A stretch of DNA of 64,000 nt. Source: Planctomycetota bacterium (lineage in GTDB: Bacteria > Planctomycetota > Planctomycetia > Pirellulales > UBA1268). The position numbers and the translations under genes are program-made. The notes under the pieces were generated by a model. The model was given only the letters and a program-made list of their open reading frames with translations, did no database searches and had not been told where the DNA came from. The stretch is taken from assembly GCA_003669605.1 (NCBI GenBank), contig QWOP01000070.1, positions 1 through 64,000 of the forward strand, in the 5' to 3' direction. Shown one piece after another: positions 34,462-43,273 of the stretch. How positions within the stretch are numbered: the stretch's first letter is position 1; each line of letters starts with the position of its first letter.

Positions 34462-34541
34462 GCGGTTGGTATTTCGAAACCCCCCGCCCGGCATCAACAA
34501 CACAGACAGGCGAAGAGGATCAGTCTGCTGTGTGCCGCGAC

Positions 34542-35273
34542 TCAAGAATGGGTGTCGTTGGCCCGGCACCAGGCGATTTTCTCGGCGGTACTCGTAGGCA
34601 TTGATCCCTTCCCGCCGACTGCCTTGGCCACCTTCGGCTTCGCAGGAGCCACAGGAGCATCGATTGCGATCTCCTCTGCTGCGGGAAATCCCTCCACCTC
34701 CTCGGCAGGCGGGGCTGCGGCGGCCGCTGTGCCGGCTCGGGCACGGGAGAGGATCTCTGCGGTGGATGGCTTGCCTGCCGATGCGGTGGACGGCGCAGCG
34801 GCAGCAGCCCCGGCCTTAGCCCGCGCGGCTGCCAGAATGTCGGCCGTGGATGGTTTGGCGCCTGCGGCGGGCTGGGTGGCGGGGCTCGCCGCACTCCCAG
34901 CGGCTTTGGCAGCTCGTGCTGCAGCGAGGATGTCGGCCGTGGATGCCTTCGCGCCAGCGGCCGGTTTGGTTGCGGGTGCTTTGTCTGCTGCGGGTGCAGG
35001 CTTGGCCGCCGCCGGGGCCTTGGCAGCCTTCGGTTCCTTCTCCTCCACCGGCTTCGGCTCGGGCTTGGGGACGATTTTCAGGCAGGCGGGGTCGATGTCG
35101 TACCAACCGATGTTGTTGAACTGATCGAACTCCACCAGGCAGCGGCCGTTCATGTTGACGGTTTTCACCTGGCCGGTGGTGCGGGTGAACCGGGCCAGTT
35201 CAGGTGCCGGCGAACTCACTGTCACGTACTTGTCGGTCCACTCGGACTTGAGCCGTTCGATGACGTCGAACAT
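34542..35273 (-). CDS. small-domain protein with STADILAAARA repeats, unknown function
   Basis: The 243-residue protein starts at the ATG at 35273. Residues 1-70 form a compact domain (MFDVIERLKSEWTDKYVTV to NGRCLVEFDQFNNIGWYDID). Then comes a Lys/Glu/Pro/Ala linker. Three copies of a helix follow at intervals of about 30: AGAKASTADILAAARA, AGAKPSTADILAAARA and AGKPSTAEILSRARA. A fourth, diverged copy, STAEKIAWCRAND, closes the protein. Each may be a short docking helix on a flexible Ala-rich tether. No family is recognised. An earlier in-frame start at 35393 adds unlikely sequence. Confidence 0.8.
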   Translation of the reverse strand: MFDVIERLKSEWTDKYVTVSSPAPELARFTRTTGQVKTVNMNGRCLVEFDQFNNIGWYDIDPACLKIVPKPEPKPVEEKEPKAAKAPAAAKPAPAADKAPATKPAAGAKASTADILAAARAAKAAGSAASPATQPAAGAKPSTADILAAARAKAGAAAAAPSTASAGKPSTAEILSRARAGTAAAAAPPAEEVEGFPAAEEIAIDAPVAPAKPKVAKAVGGKGSMPTSTAEKIAWCRANDTHS

Positions 35274-35469
35274 GGTGGGTTCCAGGCCCGCGGAGAGGGG
35301 CATTGAACGGGACGACTGTCCCGAAGGTCTTCGTGAAGCGGTCGGGGCGACTGTGCACTCGGGCTGGAGGGGACGTTTGGAAGCCACGTCCATCCCAGGA
35401 ATTCAGCGTGGAATGTGACCGATCGACCGATCGGTTGCAAGCCGGCGTCCGGCACCCCGCGGCTGGCCG

Positions 35470-36087
35470 TCAGCCCCGCCGATCGCCCGCCTCCTCGAGC
35501 CTCGTGCCCGCCAGCGGCTCGATGCCGTCGAGAGAAAGCCGGTAGGACCATTGCACCGTGCAGGGGAGTTGGGCGGGGAGCGGGATGGCGGGCACGATCC
35601 GCACCAACTTCAAGTCGCGGGGGATCGCCAGGCAGCGGTAGGTCGATCCCAGCCATCGGGGAGGCTCGTGGAGCCGGGTGGCGACGTCAACGCGGATGGC
35701 GCCGGGCCTGTCGGGATCGGGGGTGATGCTGGCGGAGAAGTGTGAGCGGCCGGCCAATCCGATGCCGACGAGTGGACTGGAGATCCCTGCTCCCATGCGG
35801 TGGATTTCAGTCATCACCGGCGACGCGGGCCAGCGCGGGTCATCCCCGTCATCACCGGGCCCCTCGACCGATTCCCAACGGATGACTTTCGGCACCGAGA
35901 GGGTCGGATCGGCCTGCGGTGCGTTCGGCCGGACAGAGTCCTCGAGGCATTCCACCGCATCGATCTCGACCGCGTGCCCCCAGCGGTCGGCGTTGGAAAC
36001 GAAGCGGATCAGTATCCGGCCTGAGGCAATGAGTTGTGGGGGGCGCGGCTTCCGACCTGCGGGCCTGTCGCTGCTGGAAGAGGGCAT
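35470..36087 (-). CDS. hypothetical protein
   Basis: The 205-residue frame has balanced composition and plausible beta structure, for example ASGRILIRFVSNADRWGHAV, WLGSTYRCLAIPRDLKLVRI and CTVQWSYRLSLDGIEPL. No signal peptide, catalytic motif or known domain is visible. The first 20 residues are Arg/Pro-rich, so a later start is possible. It diverges from the histidine kinase gene with about 160 bp between starts. Confidence 0.6.
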   Translation of the reverse strand: MPSSSSDRPAGRKPRPPQLIASGRILIRFVSNADRWGHAVEIDAVECLEDSVRPNAPQADPTLSVPKVIRWESVEGPGDDGDDPRWPASPVMTEIHRMGAGISSPLVGIGLAGRSHFSASITPDPDRPGAIRVDVATRLHEPPRWLGSTYRCLAIPRDLKLVRIVPAIPLPAQLPCTVQWSYRLSLDGIEPLAGTRLEEAGDRRG

Positions 36088-36245
36088 GACGGTGGTGGGA
36101 GGAGTCGGCCACCGACAACGGACAACAGGTGGCGGAGGGGGTGCGGCCTACCAAGTATACTGGCTGCCGCGGCCTTGGTTCCCGGCATCCCAGTCCGGCA
36201 GAATGGGGGCGGTCTCACCCCCAGAACCCTTTTTCGGGATCCCCG

Positions 36246-37169
36246 ATGGAACCGCGCCGTTCGATCGGCTGGCCGATCCTCTTGGGTGTCGTCCTCATCG
36301 GGTCGATCATCGTCCTCGGCGTGGGATGGGTGCTGGTCAGCATCGCCGCCGCCTTCGGTTCGGGGAATGCCGCCTTCTACTGGGTGATCCTCGGCGTCGG
36401 CGTGGCGCTGCTGGTGCTCCTTCTGGTGGGTGTGATCATCTACCTGTTCCTCACCGTGAAGGCGATCGCGCTTTCGCAGCGGCAGAGCAATTTCATCGAC
36501 AGCGTCACGCACGAACTGAAGAGCCCGCTGGCGTCCCTCAAACTCTACCTGCAGACGCTCAACCGCCGGCAGGTGTCGCCGGAACAACAGGCTGACTTTC
36601 ACCGTTTCATGCTCAAGGACATCGAACGCCTCGACACGCTCATCGACCACCTCCTCGACGCCGCGAAGACGATTCAGCGCCGCTCCCGCCGCGGCGAGGG
36701 CGCCATCGACATCGAGCCGATCCTCCGGCAAACGCGGGATGCGGTCGCCCACCGCTATGGCATCGAGCCGTCGAGGATCGTTCTGGGACCGCTGCCCGAG
36801 GGGGGGGCCAACGTCCTCGGCCGGCCGGCCGACCTGGAGATCGTTTTTCGGAACCTTGTCGATAATGCGGTGAAATACTCCCTTCCTGATTCTGAAGTGG
36901 GGATCGAAGTGGAGTGCGCTGCCCGGGGGCAGGTGGTGGTCCGTGTCAGCGACAACGGCCCCGGGATTCCGACGGCGGAGCGGACGCAGGTGTTTCGCCG
37001 CTTCATCCGCTTGGGAAGTGAACTCGAGCGATCGACTGCGGGCACCGGCCTGGGGCTGTACCTTGTGAAGTCGATCGTGGCCCAACTCCGCGGCCGGGTG
37101 AGCGTCGCAGGCCGTGGAGCCAAGCGTGGCACGGTGATGGAGGTCCGGCTCCCAGGCGGAAGAGCGTGA
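36246..37169 (+). CDS. membrane sensor histidine kinase
   Basis: The 307-residue protein has two membrane segments (about 10-36 and 45-70) with almost no extracytoplasmic loop, so it probably senses something in or at the membrane. The phospho-acceptor is His89 in FIDSVTHELKSPLASLKLYL. The ATPase domain has the N box FRNLVDNAVKYS, G1 VSDNGPGIP, an F box near VFRRFIRLG and G2 GTGLGLYLVKSIV. The start at 36246 lies close to an upstream TATACT at 36156-36161. The likely partner is the OmpR-type regulator at 39751-40566, placed beyond purH and trpC on the other strand. Confidence 0.9.
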   Translation: MEPRRSIGWPILLGVVLIGSIIVLGVGWVLVSIAAAFGSGNAAFYWVILGVGVALLVLLLVGVIIYLFLTVKAIALSQRQSNFIDSVTHELKSPLASLKLYLQTLNRRQVSPEQQADFHRFMLKDIERLDTLIDHLLDAAKTIQRRSRRGEGAIDIEPILRQTRDAVAHRYGIEPSRIVLGPLPEGGANVLGRPADLEIVFRNLVDNAVKYSLPDSEVGIEVECAARGQVVVRVSDNGPGIPTAERTQVFRRFIRLGSELERSTAGTGLGLYLVKSIVAQLRGRVSVAGRGAKRGTVMEVRLPGGRA

Positions 37170-37231
37170 GTCGCCGCGGCCTTTTTGCGGCCCCTTTTCC
37201 CCCCTGCCGGCCCCCGGTCTAATTCGCCGTT

Positions 37232-38911
37232 ATGAGCACACCCCACGCCCACCATGGTCTCCCCTCCACTGTCATGATCGCTGTTCCCGACCCCATTCCC
37301 ATCCGGCGGGTGTTGGTGAGCGTGTACGACAAGGCGGGGCTCGAGCAGTTGGCCGTGGCGCTCAAGGGCTCGGGGATCGAGGTCGTGAGCACCGGCGGAA
37401 CTGCCCGAGCACTGTCCGGAATGGGGGTCAAGGTTACCGACGTCGAGGCCGTGACCGGTTTTCCCGAGATCCTCGATGGCCGTGTGAAGACGCTCCACCC
37501 CACTATTTTCGCCGGTCTCCTCTTTCGTCGCGATCGCCAGGATGACATCGATGTCATCGCCCGGCACTCGATCGGTGCTGTCGACGCGGTGATCGTCAAT
37601 CTCTATCCGTTTGAGTCGATCATCGCCCAGCCCGACTGCCGGCCGGCCGACGCCATCGAGTTGATCGACATCGGTGGGCCGAGTCTCGTCAGGGCGGCTG
37701 CGAAGAACCATGCCTTCACTGCCGTGGTCACCGGCCCTGAACAGTACGCGGATCTGATCGCGGCCCTCGGCCGTGGCGGTACGACGCTGGCGGAGCGCCG
37801 GCGGTATGCGGCCCAGGCTTTCGAGCGGACCGCGGCCTACGACACGGTGATCGCTGCCTGGATGGCCCGTCACGCGGGGCTCGTTTCCGAGCCCTCCAGA
37901 CCCGTCACGGCCGTTCCGTCGACGCGCGGTGAGGATCACGCCCCGCTCCCCGCCCGGTTCTCGCTGGAACTGGAGCAACGGCTGCCGCTGCGCTACGGTG
38001 AGAACCCGCATCAGTCGGCGGCCATGTATGCGCCGGCCGGTTCCAGGGTCGGGCTCGCCGGCCTCCGGCAGCTCTGCGGCAAGGAACTCTCCTACAACAA
38101 TCTGCTTGACCTCGACGGTGCCATGCGGCTCTCGGGATTGCTCGAACCCCCGTCGGCGGTGGTGGTCAAGCACACCAATCCCTGCGGTGCCGCCAGCGCC
38201 GCGACGTTGCCAGAGGCCCTGGCGACGGCGATGGGGGCTGATCCCATCAGTGCTTTCGGGTCGATCGTGTCTGTCAACCGGACCTTCGACAGGGCCTGTG
38301 CCGAACTCCTCCTCACCCCAGGGCTGTTTGTGGAGGTGATCGCGGCCCCGGCCTTCGATCCGGCGGCGGTGGAACTGCTCACCACCAGGCCCACCTGGAA
38401 GGCCAGTGTGCGGTTGGTGGAGGTGCCATCCGGCGATCCCTGGGGGCCCACCTGCGGCCTCGAATTGCGGAGCGTGGCCGGTGCCATCCTCGCCCAGAAT
38501 CCCGACGACTGTTGCGATCAGCCCGCAGACTGGAAGGTGGTCACGAAGACCGTCCCCCATCCATCGTTGACGCCGGCACTCGACTTCGCCTTCACGATCG
38601 TTCGCCGACTGACGAGCAATGCAATCGCGGTCTGCCAGGGGGCGAGTTTGGTCGGTGCTGGGATCGGTCAGACCAGCCGCGTCGATGCGGTGCGCATCGC
38701 CTTGGAGAAGGCCGGGGAACGGGCCCGCGGCGGTGTCCTCGCCTCGGATGCGTTCTTTCCCTTCGCCGATTCGATCCAGTTGATCGCTGGTGCCGGGATC
38801 GCGGCCATCGTTCAGCCGGGCGGTTCGAAGCGGGATGCCGAGGTGATCGCGGCCGCCGACGCCGCGGGCATCTCCATGGTGTTCACCGCCCGCCGCCATT
38901 TTCGCCACTAG
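37232..38911 (+). CDS. purH: bifunctional AICAR transformylase/IMP cyclohydrolase PurH
   Basis: The 559-residue protein does the last two steps of IMP synthesis. The N-terminal cyclohydrolase domain opens with [20 protein letters not shown] and includes [17 protein letters not shown] and [18 protein letters not shown]. The C-terminal transformylase has [35 protein letters not shown] and the catalytic Lys-His in [32 protein letters not shown] near the end is typical. An extra Met at residue 15 could be the true start. purQ and purL lie at 62-64 kb, so purine genes are not clustered here. Confidence 0.95.
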   Translation: MSTPHAHHGLPSTVMIAVPDPIPIRRVLVSVYDKAGLEQLAVALKGSGIEVVSTGGTARALSGMGVKVTDVEAVTGFPEILDGRVKTLHPTIFAGLLFRRDRQDDIDVIARHSIGAVDAVIVNLYPFESIIAQPDCRPADAIELIDIGGPSLVRAAAKNHAFTAVVTGPEQYADLIAALGRGGTTLAERRRYAAQAFERTAAYDTVIAAWMARHAGLVSEPSRPVTAVPSTRGEDHAPLPARFSLELEQRLPLRYGENPHQSAAMYAPAGSRVGLAGLRQLCGKELSYNNLLDLDGAMRLSGLLEPPSAVVVKHTNPCGAASAATLPEALATAMGADPISAFGSIVSVNRTFDRACAELLLTPGLFVEVIAAPAFDPAAVELLTTRPTWKASVRLVEVPSGDPWGPTCGLELRSVAGAILAQNPDDCCDQPADWKVVTKTVPHPSLTPALDFAFTIVRRLTSNAIAVCQGASLVGAGIGQTSRVDAVRIALEKAGERARGGVLASDAFFPFADSIQLIAGAGIAAIVQPGGSKRDAEVIAAADAAGISMVFTARRHFRH

Positions 38912-38945
38912 TTTTTTGCCACTCGTTTTTCGCCAATTGGATCGC

Positions 38946-39731
38946 ATGGCCACCATCCTCGATCGGATCGTCGCACGGAAACGCCTCGAGGTTGCCGCGG
39001 CCGAGGCCCGCGAGCCGGTGGTTGAGTTGCGCCGCCGCCTTGTCGATGCCCCGCCGGTGCGGGACTTCTTCGCCGCCGTCTCGCGGCCCGGTGCCATCCG
39101 CCTGATCGCCGAATTCAAGCGGAAGAGCCCGTCGGCCGGTGTGATCCGACCGGGAGCGACAGTCGAAGAAGTAGTCAGTTCCTACTGGCGGGCGGGGGCC
39201 TCGGCGCTTTCTGTGCTCACCGACGGCGAGGGGTTCGGTGGGAGCCTTGACGACCTCGTCGCCGCCCGGGCGGCGGTGCCGCTGCCGGTGTTGCGAAAGG
39301 AATTTGTCGTCGACCGCCGCCAAGTGATCGAGGCGCGGGTTCACGGAGCCGACGCCGTTTTGCTCATCGCCGAGTGCCTCGACGATTGCCTGTTGCGGAG
39401 TCTGTACGGCGAGATCATCGATCTGGGGATGACGCCGCTGGTGGAACTCCACGACGAGAGTCATCTGCCCCGACTGCTCAGCATCGGGGCCACGCTCATC
39501 GGCATCAACAACCGCGACTTGCGAACGATGACCACCGATCTCGACCACGTTCTCCGCCTCCGCCAGCGGGTGCCGGGGGAGTGCACGCTGGTCGCGGAGA
39601 GCGGCATCCGGAGTCGGGAGGATGTCCGGCGGCTCGAGGCTGCCGGCATCGGTGCCATGCTGGTAGGCGAATCGCTCCTCAAAGCCGCCGATCCCGGCGC
39701 CGCGGCTGCCGCGCTGCTGGCCGACGACTGA
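38946..39731 (+). CDS. trpC: indole-3-glycerol-phosphate synthase TrpC
   Basis: The 261-residue protein closes the indole ring in tryptophan synthesis. MATILDRIVARKRLEVAAAE is the usual start; LIAEFKRKSPSAG holds the catalytic Lys and substrate-loop motif. Then VLTDGEGFGGSLDDLVAARA, LPVLRKEFVVDRRQVIEARV, LIGINNRDLRTMTTD and LVAESGIRSREDVRRLEAAG follow in standard order. Length matches the family. It starts 34 bp after purH and is probably in the same transcript. Confidence 0.95.
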   Translation: MATILDRIVARKRLEVAAAEAREPVVELRRRLVDAPPVRDFFAAVSRPGAIRLIAEFKRKSPSAGVIRPGATVEEVVSSYWRAGASALSVLTDGEGFGGSLDDLVAARAAVPLPVLRKEFVVDRRQVIEARVHGADAVLLIAECLDDCLLRSLYGEIIDLGMTPLVELHDESHLPRLLSIGATLIGINNRDLRTMTTDLDHVLRLRQRVPGECTLVAESGIRSREDVRRLEAAGIGAMLVGESLLKAADPGAAAAALLADD

Positions 39732-39750
39732 CGCGTTTTCCTCCGTGCGG

Positions 39751-40566
39751 TCAGTCCGGGCCGTCGAGGGTGGGGCCTTCGACGCTTGTCTCGTCGGGGC
39801 TGGGGACGACTGCGGGTTGCTGCTTGGCCGCTTGTTGTCTCCGGCCCACGAACCGGTATCCCATGCCGCGTACCGAGAGGAAATGCACCGGCCGGGAGGG
39901 ATCGCCTTCGAAGTATTTGCGAAGGTTGAACATGAAGGTATCGATCGTCCTGGTGGCCGGTGGACGGGCCATGCCCCACACCCGCTCGAGGAGTTCGTTT
40001 CGCGAGACCACCTTTCCTTCGTTGTCCACCAGGTAGCGGAGGAGTTTCATCTCCAAGTTTGTCAGCCGCACCGGCACGCCCTGTGACCGCGATTCCCAGG
40101 TGTCGAAATTCACCTCCGCTTCGCCGAACCGGTAGACCGGCCCGGCGGCATTCACGGTATCTGCTGCGGCCGCTTCCCCCGCAGGGCGCGACGATCGGCT
40201 GCGGCGGGAGATCAGGCTGCGGACGATCGACAGCAATTCGTCGAGATCGAACGGCTTCTGCAGGTAGACATCGGTGCCAGCGTCGAACCCGCGGATCCGG
40301 TCCTCAACGAGTGTCCGTGCCGTTAGCATCACCACCGGGACATCGTCCCCGCGGTGACGGATCGCCTCGCAGACGGCATATCCACTCATCCCCGGCAGCA
40401 TGACGTCGAGGACCACCAGATCAAACGGCTGCGGCGCGCTGCCGAGGAGGACCAGCGCCGCCTGACCGTCGCTGGCAGTCTCGACGTCAAAACCCTCCGC
40501 CTCGAGGTTGAATTTGATGCCGATGGCGAGGTGGTTTTCGTCCTCGACGACGAGTATGCGGGGCAT
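39751..40566 (-). CDS. OmpR-family response regulator
   Basis: The 271-residue protein has a receiver domain with acidic pocket EDE at 8-10, phospho-acceptor Asp54 in LVVLDVMLPGMSG, Thr in VVMLTART and Lys104 in YLQKPFDLDEL. Residues about 145-245 are a winged-helix DNA-binding domain (LTNLEMKLLRYLVDNEGKVV, DTFMFNLRKYFEGD, SVRGMGYRFVGRR). The last 25 residues are a polar tail. It converges on trpC, 19 bp apart. It probably pairs with the kinase gene at 36246-37169. Confidence 0.93.
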   Translation of the reverse strand: MPRILVVEDENHLAIGIKFNLEAEGFDVETASDGQAALVLLGSAPQPFDLVVLDVMLPGMSGYAVCEAIRHRGDDVPVVMLTARTLVEDRIRGFDAGTDVYLQKPFDLDELLSIVRSLISRRSRSSRPAGEAAAADTVNAAGPVYRFGEAEVNFDTWESRSQGVPVRLTNLEMKLLRYLVDNEGKVVSRNELLERVWGMARPPATRTIDTFMFNLRKYFEGDPSRPVHFLSVRGMGYRFVGRRQQAAKQQPAVVPSPDETSVEGPTLDGPD

Positions 40567-40693
40567 CGGCGTGGACCCGGACGAGGAGGGAGGGATTCCT
40601 TATTCTAGCAGGCTGTAAAGAGACTGTCGGACCGAACGCATGGGGTGGTATGAGCGAGTGCGTAGCACTGGAGAAAACGGGAGGTTGCCCCAA

Positions 40694-40724
40694 GTGGAAA
40701 AAGCTTTTGAATCACTTTTTCCAC
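40694..40724. repeat. palindromic element (GTGGAAAAAG hairpin), dispersed type
   Basis: Ten-base arms GTGGAAAAAG and CTTTTTCCAC pair perfectly around an 11-base loop, followed by GGGC. A sequence of the same form occurs at 59101-59127 (also followed by ACGGGC), and a degenerate one at 55656-55679. It lies between the response-regulator start and the end of the leftward epimerase gene. It could act as a terminator, but the shared flank suggests a small dispersed repeat family. Confidence 0.7.
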
Positions 40725-40748
40725 GGGCTCGAAGGTCCATCTGCCCTG

Positions 40749-41810
40749 TTAGCGAACCATCATTGTCCGCCCACGGACGGGCCGGGCGTAGCCATGGTTT
40801 GTAAACCACTGCCAAGCATCGGCCACGGTCTCCTCAAGGGGCCGGAATGTGTAGCCCAGTTCGGTCCGAGCCCGCTGGCATGAGAAATTGTGGGGCAGCA
40901 TCGACATCCGCGTGGCGGCGGAATTGACAGGCAGTTCTTGGCGGGTGCAGAGACTGGCGAGGTCACCAGCCCATCCGGCCACGCGGACCAGTGCCGTCGG
41001 CGCTGTCCCGAAGGGCTGCATCCGTCCTGCCAGACGGGCAAACATCCGCCAAGCGTCGAGATAGGTCATCGAATGGCCGCCGAGAATGTAGCGGCGGCCG
41101 GTCCGGCCGCGCTCGGCTGCGGCCAGAATGCCGCCGGCAACGTCGCGGACGTCGACGAAGTCGTTGGCGCCTGGAGGAGCAAAGAGGCCTTTTCCGGCAG
41201 CGACCTCGACGAGCATCCGACCACTGGAAGGTTTCCAGTCCCACGGGCCAAGCATGAAGACGGGATTGACGATCACGGCATCGAGGCCGCGTGCCACTTC
41301 GGCGTGGACGACCCGCTCGGCGTCGCGCTTCGTCAAAACATACGGGCATTCCGGCATCCCGCCGGGAGGCGTCTCCTCGTCGGCAGGTTGGCCGTCGGGC
41401 CGCAGGCCGATAGCGTCGACACTTGAGACATGCACGAAGCGGGCGCCGGCCCGGCGGGCTGCGGCCGCTATGATCCTGGTGCCCTCGACATTGGCGGCCA
41501 CCATCTCATCGTGGTGCCGCCAGCCGCAGTGGACCATCGCGGCGGAATGAACAACCACTTCCGCCCCCTCGACGGCCGCCTCCACGGCGCGCTGGTCGGA
41601 AAGCGACGCATGGGTAATGTCGATGGGAAGACCTGCCAGGCAGCGTTGGGACGCCTGTCTGGAACGGACCAAAACCCGCACCGACTGCCCGCGGGCGAGG
41701 AGCATGCGGACGACATTGTTCCCCACCAGCCCCGTGGCTCCGGTGACGAGGGCGTCGACGGCAACACGGGAGCGGGAACGCCAGGGAGAAGCCGGATCGA
41801 AGTTCACCAT
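40749..41810 (-). CDS. NAD-dependent epimerase/dehydratase (extended SDR)
   Basis: The 353-residue protein has the Rossmann motif ALVTGATGLVGNNVVRMLLA, a downstream VVVHSAAMVHCGW and ANVEGTRIIAAAARR, then FVHVSSVDAIG and the catalytic YxxxK as YVLTKRDAE. These place it in the extended SDR group with dihydroflavonol reductase-like and sugar or hopanoid-associated (HpnA-like) epimerases. The substrate is not clear. The start is the ATG at 41810; more upstream frame exists but has poor coding character. Confidence 0.87.
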   Translation of the reverse strand: MVNFDPASPWRSRSRVAVDALVTGATGLVGNNVVRMLLARGQSVRVLVRSRQASQRCLAGLPIDITHASLSDQRAVEAAVEGAEVVVHSAAMVHCGWRHHDEMVAANVEGTRIIAAAARRAGARFVHVSSVDAIGLRPDGQPADEETPPGGMPECPYVLTKRDAERVVHAEVARGLDAVIVNPVFMLGPWDWKPSSGRMLVEVAAGKGLFAPPGANDFVDVRDVAGGILAAAERGRTGRRYILGGHSMTYLDAWRMFARLAGRMQPFGTAPTALVRVAGWAGDLASLCTRQELPVNSAATRMSMLPHNFSCQRARTELGYTFRPLEETVADAWQWFTNHGYARPVRGRTMMVR

Positions 41811-42127
41811 CGGAGGATCGCCTGCTTGAGTCGGTGGGATGCAAGCCGGGGTGGTCGATCCATCCTCCACCCCCGACTTCAATGTAATTCGGAGAAAACA
41901 CCGTCGCGACTTGGGGGGAATCCGGTTTTGATGACGTTGACGAAGGTGACGGCAGGTCACGATGATGCCCCGCCGGGCCTCGGTGGCCGGAAGCCGTGGA
42001 ATCTCGGCCCGCAGATGCCCCAAAAGAGGGGCTTTGTTGGCTCTGCCGCGGCACTGTCGGAACAGGCGTCGCGCCCCGGCGCCTAGCACCATCGCCTTGT
42101 CGCCCCCCGAACATGCATGGAGGACCC
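41811..42127. other. 317-bp divergent intergenic region
   Basis: This holds the leaders of the leftward epimerase gene and the rightward acetyltransferase-like gene. An open frame from 41996 continues into the latter, but its first 40 codons look non-coding. No clear promoter pair, repeat or hairpin was found. Confidence 0.5.
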
Positions 42128-43273
42128 GTGGCGGAACTGACTATCCGGCCGGTCGATACCCGGTCCGAGCAGAAGCGTTTCGTCCGGTTGCCCTGGAGAA
42201 TCTACCGCGACGATCCCTGCTGGATGCCCCCCCTGATCATGTCGCAGGAGGAGCTCCTCAACTTCCGCCCGCACCCCTTCTATGAAGATAAACGTTCCAA
42301 GGCGCGGAGTTTCATCGCCTCCCGCGGCGGTGTCGACGTCGGCAGGATTACGGCGATTGTCAACGCCGGCCACATCGAACGGTATGGCGAGAACCGAGGA
42401 TTCTTCGGATTCTTCGAATGCGACGAGGACTCGGCTGCCGCCCGCGGCCTGTTTGGCGCTGCGCGGGACTGGCTCCACGGCCAGGGAATGACGAGTATCC
42501 GCGGACCGGCCAATCCCTCGCTCAACTATGAGTGCGGCCTGCTCATTGAGGGCTTCGACACACCGCCGTTCTTCATGATGACCCACAACCGGCCCTGGTA
42601 TGGGGGGCTAGTCGAGGAGAACGGATTCGGAAAGGTTGAGGATCTCTACGCATTCTGGGGGGAGACGCCGATGCTCTCCTCGCTCGATGCGAAACTCGGC
42701 GTGATGATCAACGGTGTCAAGGAACGCTTCGGCGTCACCGTCCGTCCCCTCGACCGCAGTCGGTTCGACGAGGAGGTGCGGATGTTCCTCAGGATCTACA
42801 ATTCAAGCCTCGGCGGCACATGGGGGTTTGTGCCCCTCTCCGACGGCGAGGTCAAGCACATGGCCGCCAGTCTCAAGCACCTCATCGTGCCGGAGTTGGC
42901 AATGGTTGCCGAGGTGGGTGGAAAGCCGATCGGCACGGTCTTTTGCCTGCTCGACTACAACCCACGGATCAAGGCGATCAACGGTCGTCTGTTCCCGTTT
43001 GGATTTGCCCGCCTGCTGTGGAACAAGAAGGGCATCAAGCGGATGCGGGCCATCAGTACGAACGTCGTTCCGGAATACCAGGCGTGGGGGGTGGGGTTGG
43101 TGCTGATGGGAGCGCTCGTGCCCCAGGTGCTTGCCTGGGACATGAAGGAGGTCGAGTTCTCCTGGGTGCTGGAGTCGAACCACCTCTCGAAGCGGACGCT
43201 GGAACGCGGCGGGGCGGTCGTCACCAAGAAGTACCGCATCTATCAGGACGACCCGCCGAATCCAACGGTGTGA
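42128..43273 (+). CDS. GNAT-like acetyltransferase superfamily protein
   Basis: The 381-residue protein starts at a GTG at 42128 with GGAGG 4 bp before it; an ATG at 42113 is the alternative. It begins LTIRPVDTRSEQKRFVRLPW and contains FFGFFECDEDSAAARGLFGA and IRGPANPSLNYECGLLIEGF, as in a family of long GNAT-like proteins found in several phyla. The C-terminal part has ISTNVVPEYQAWGVGLVLMG, where GNAT proteins bind the CoA pyrophosphate, and VEFSWVLESNHLSKRTLERG. The substrate is unknown. The 3' end overlaps the convergent quinone reductase gene by 31 bp. Confidence 0.8.
   Translation: MAELTIRPVDTRSEQKRFVRLPWRIYRDDPCWMPPLIMSQEELLNFRPHPFYEDKRSKARSFIASRGGVDVGRITAIVNAGHIERYGENRGFFGFFECDEDSAAARGLFGAARDWLHGQGMTSIRGPANPSLNYECGLLIEGFDTPPFFMMTHNRPWYGGLVEENGFGKVEDLYAFWGETPMLSSLDAKLGVMINGVKERFGVTVRPLDRSRFDEEVRMFLRIYNSSLGGTWGFVPLSDGEVKHMAASLKHLIVPELAMVAEVGGKPIGTVFCLLDYNPRIKAINGRLFPFGFARLLWNKKGIKRMRAISTNVVPEYQAWGVGLVLMGALVPQVLAWDMKEVEFSWVLESNHLSKRTLERGGAVVTKKYRIYQDDPPNPTV

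Larger units (their letters stand above)
33776..34541. other. 766-bp gene-poor region with two tandem repeats
   Basis: No gene is confidently assigned. Contents are a 13-bp repeat at 33902-33949, an 11-bp repeat at 34385-34461 and a small hairpin (CTTTTCC-TGTC-GGAAAAG near 34122-34139). A minus-strand open frame at 33917-34240 contains a membrane-like stretch, FLGFVFLLTFLLTLLATIST, but its start region has poor coding character and its end lies in the 13-bp repeat. I looked for tmRNA because smpB is near, and saw no tRNA-like ends. Confidence 0.6.

Noticed and set aside
33456-34541. tmRNA gene near smpB
   Set aside because: No tRNA-like acceptor ends or tag-peptide frame was recognisable.
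36755-39118. Minus-strand frame of about 790 codons across purH
   Set aside because: Entirely antisense to the histidine kinase, purH and trpC genes, all with clear motifs.
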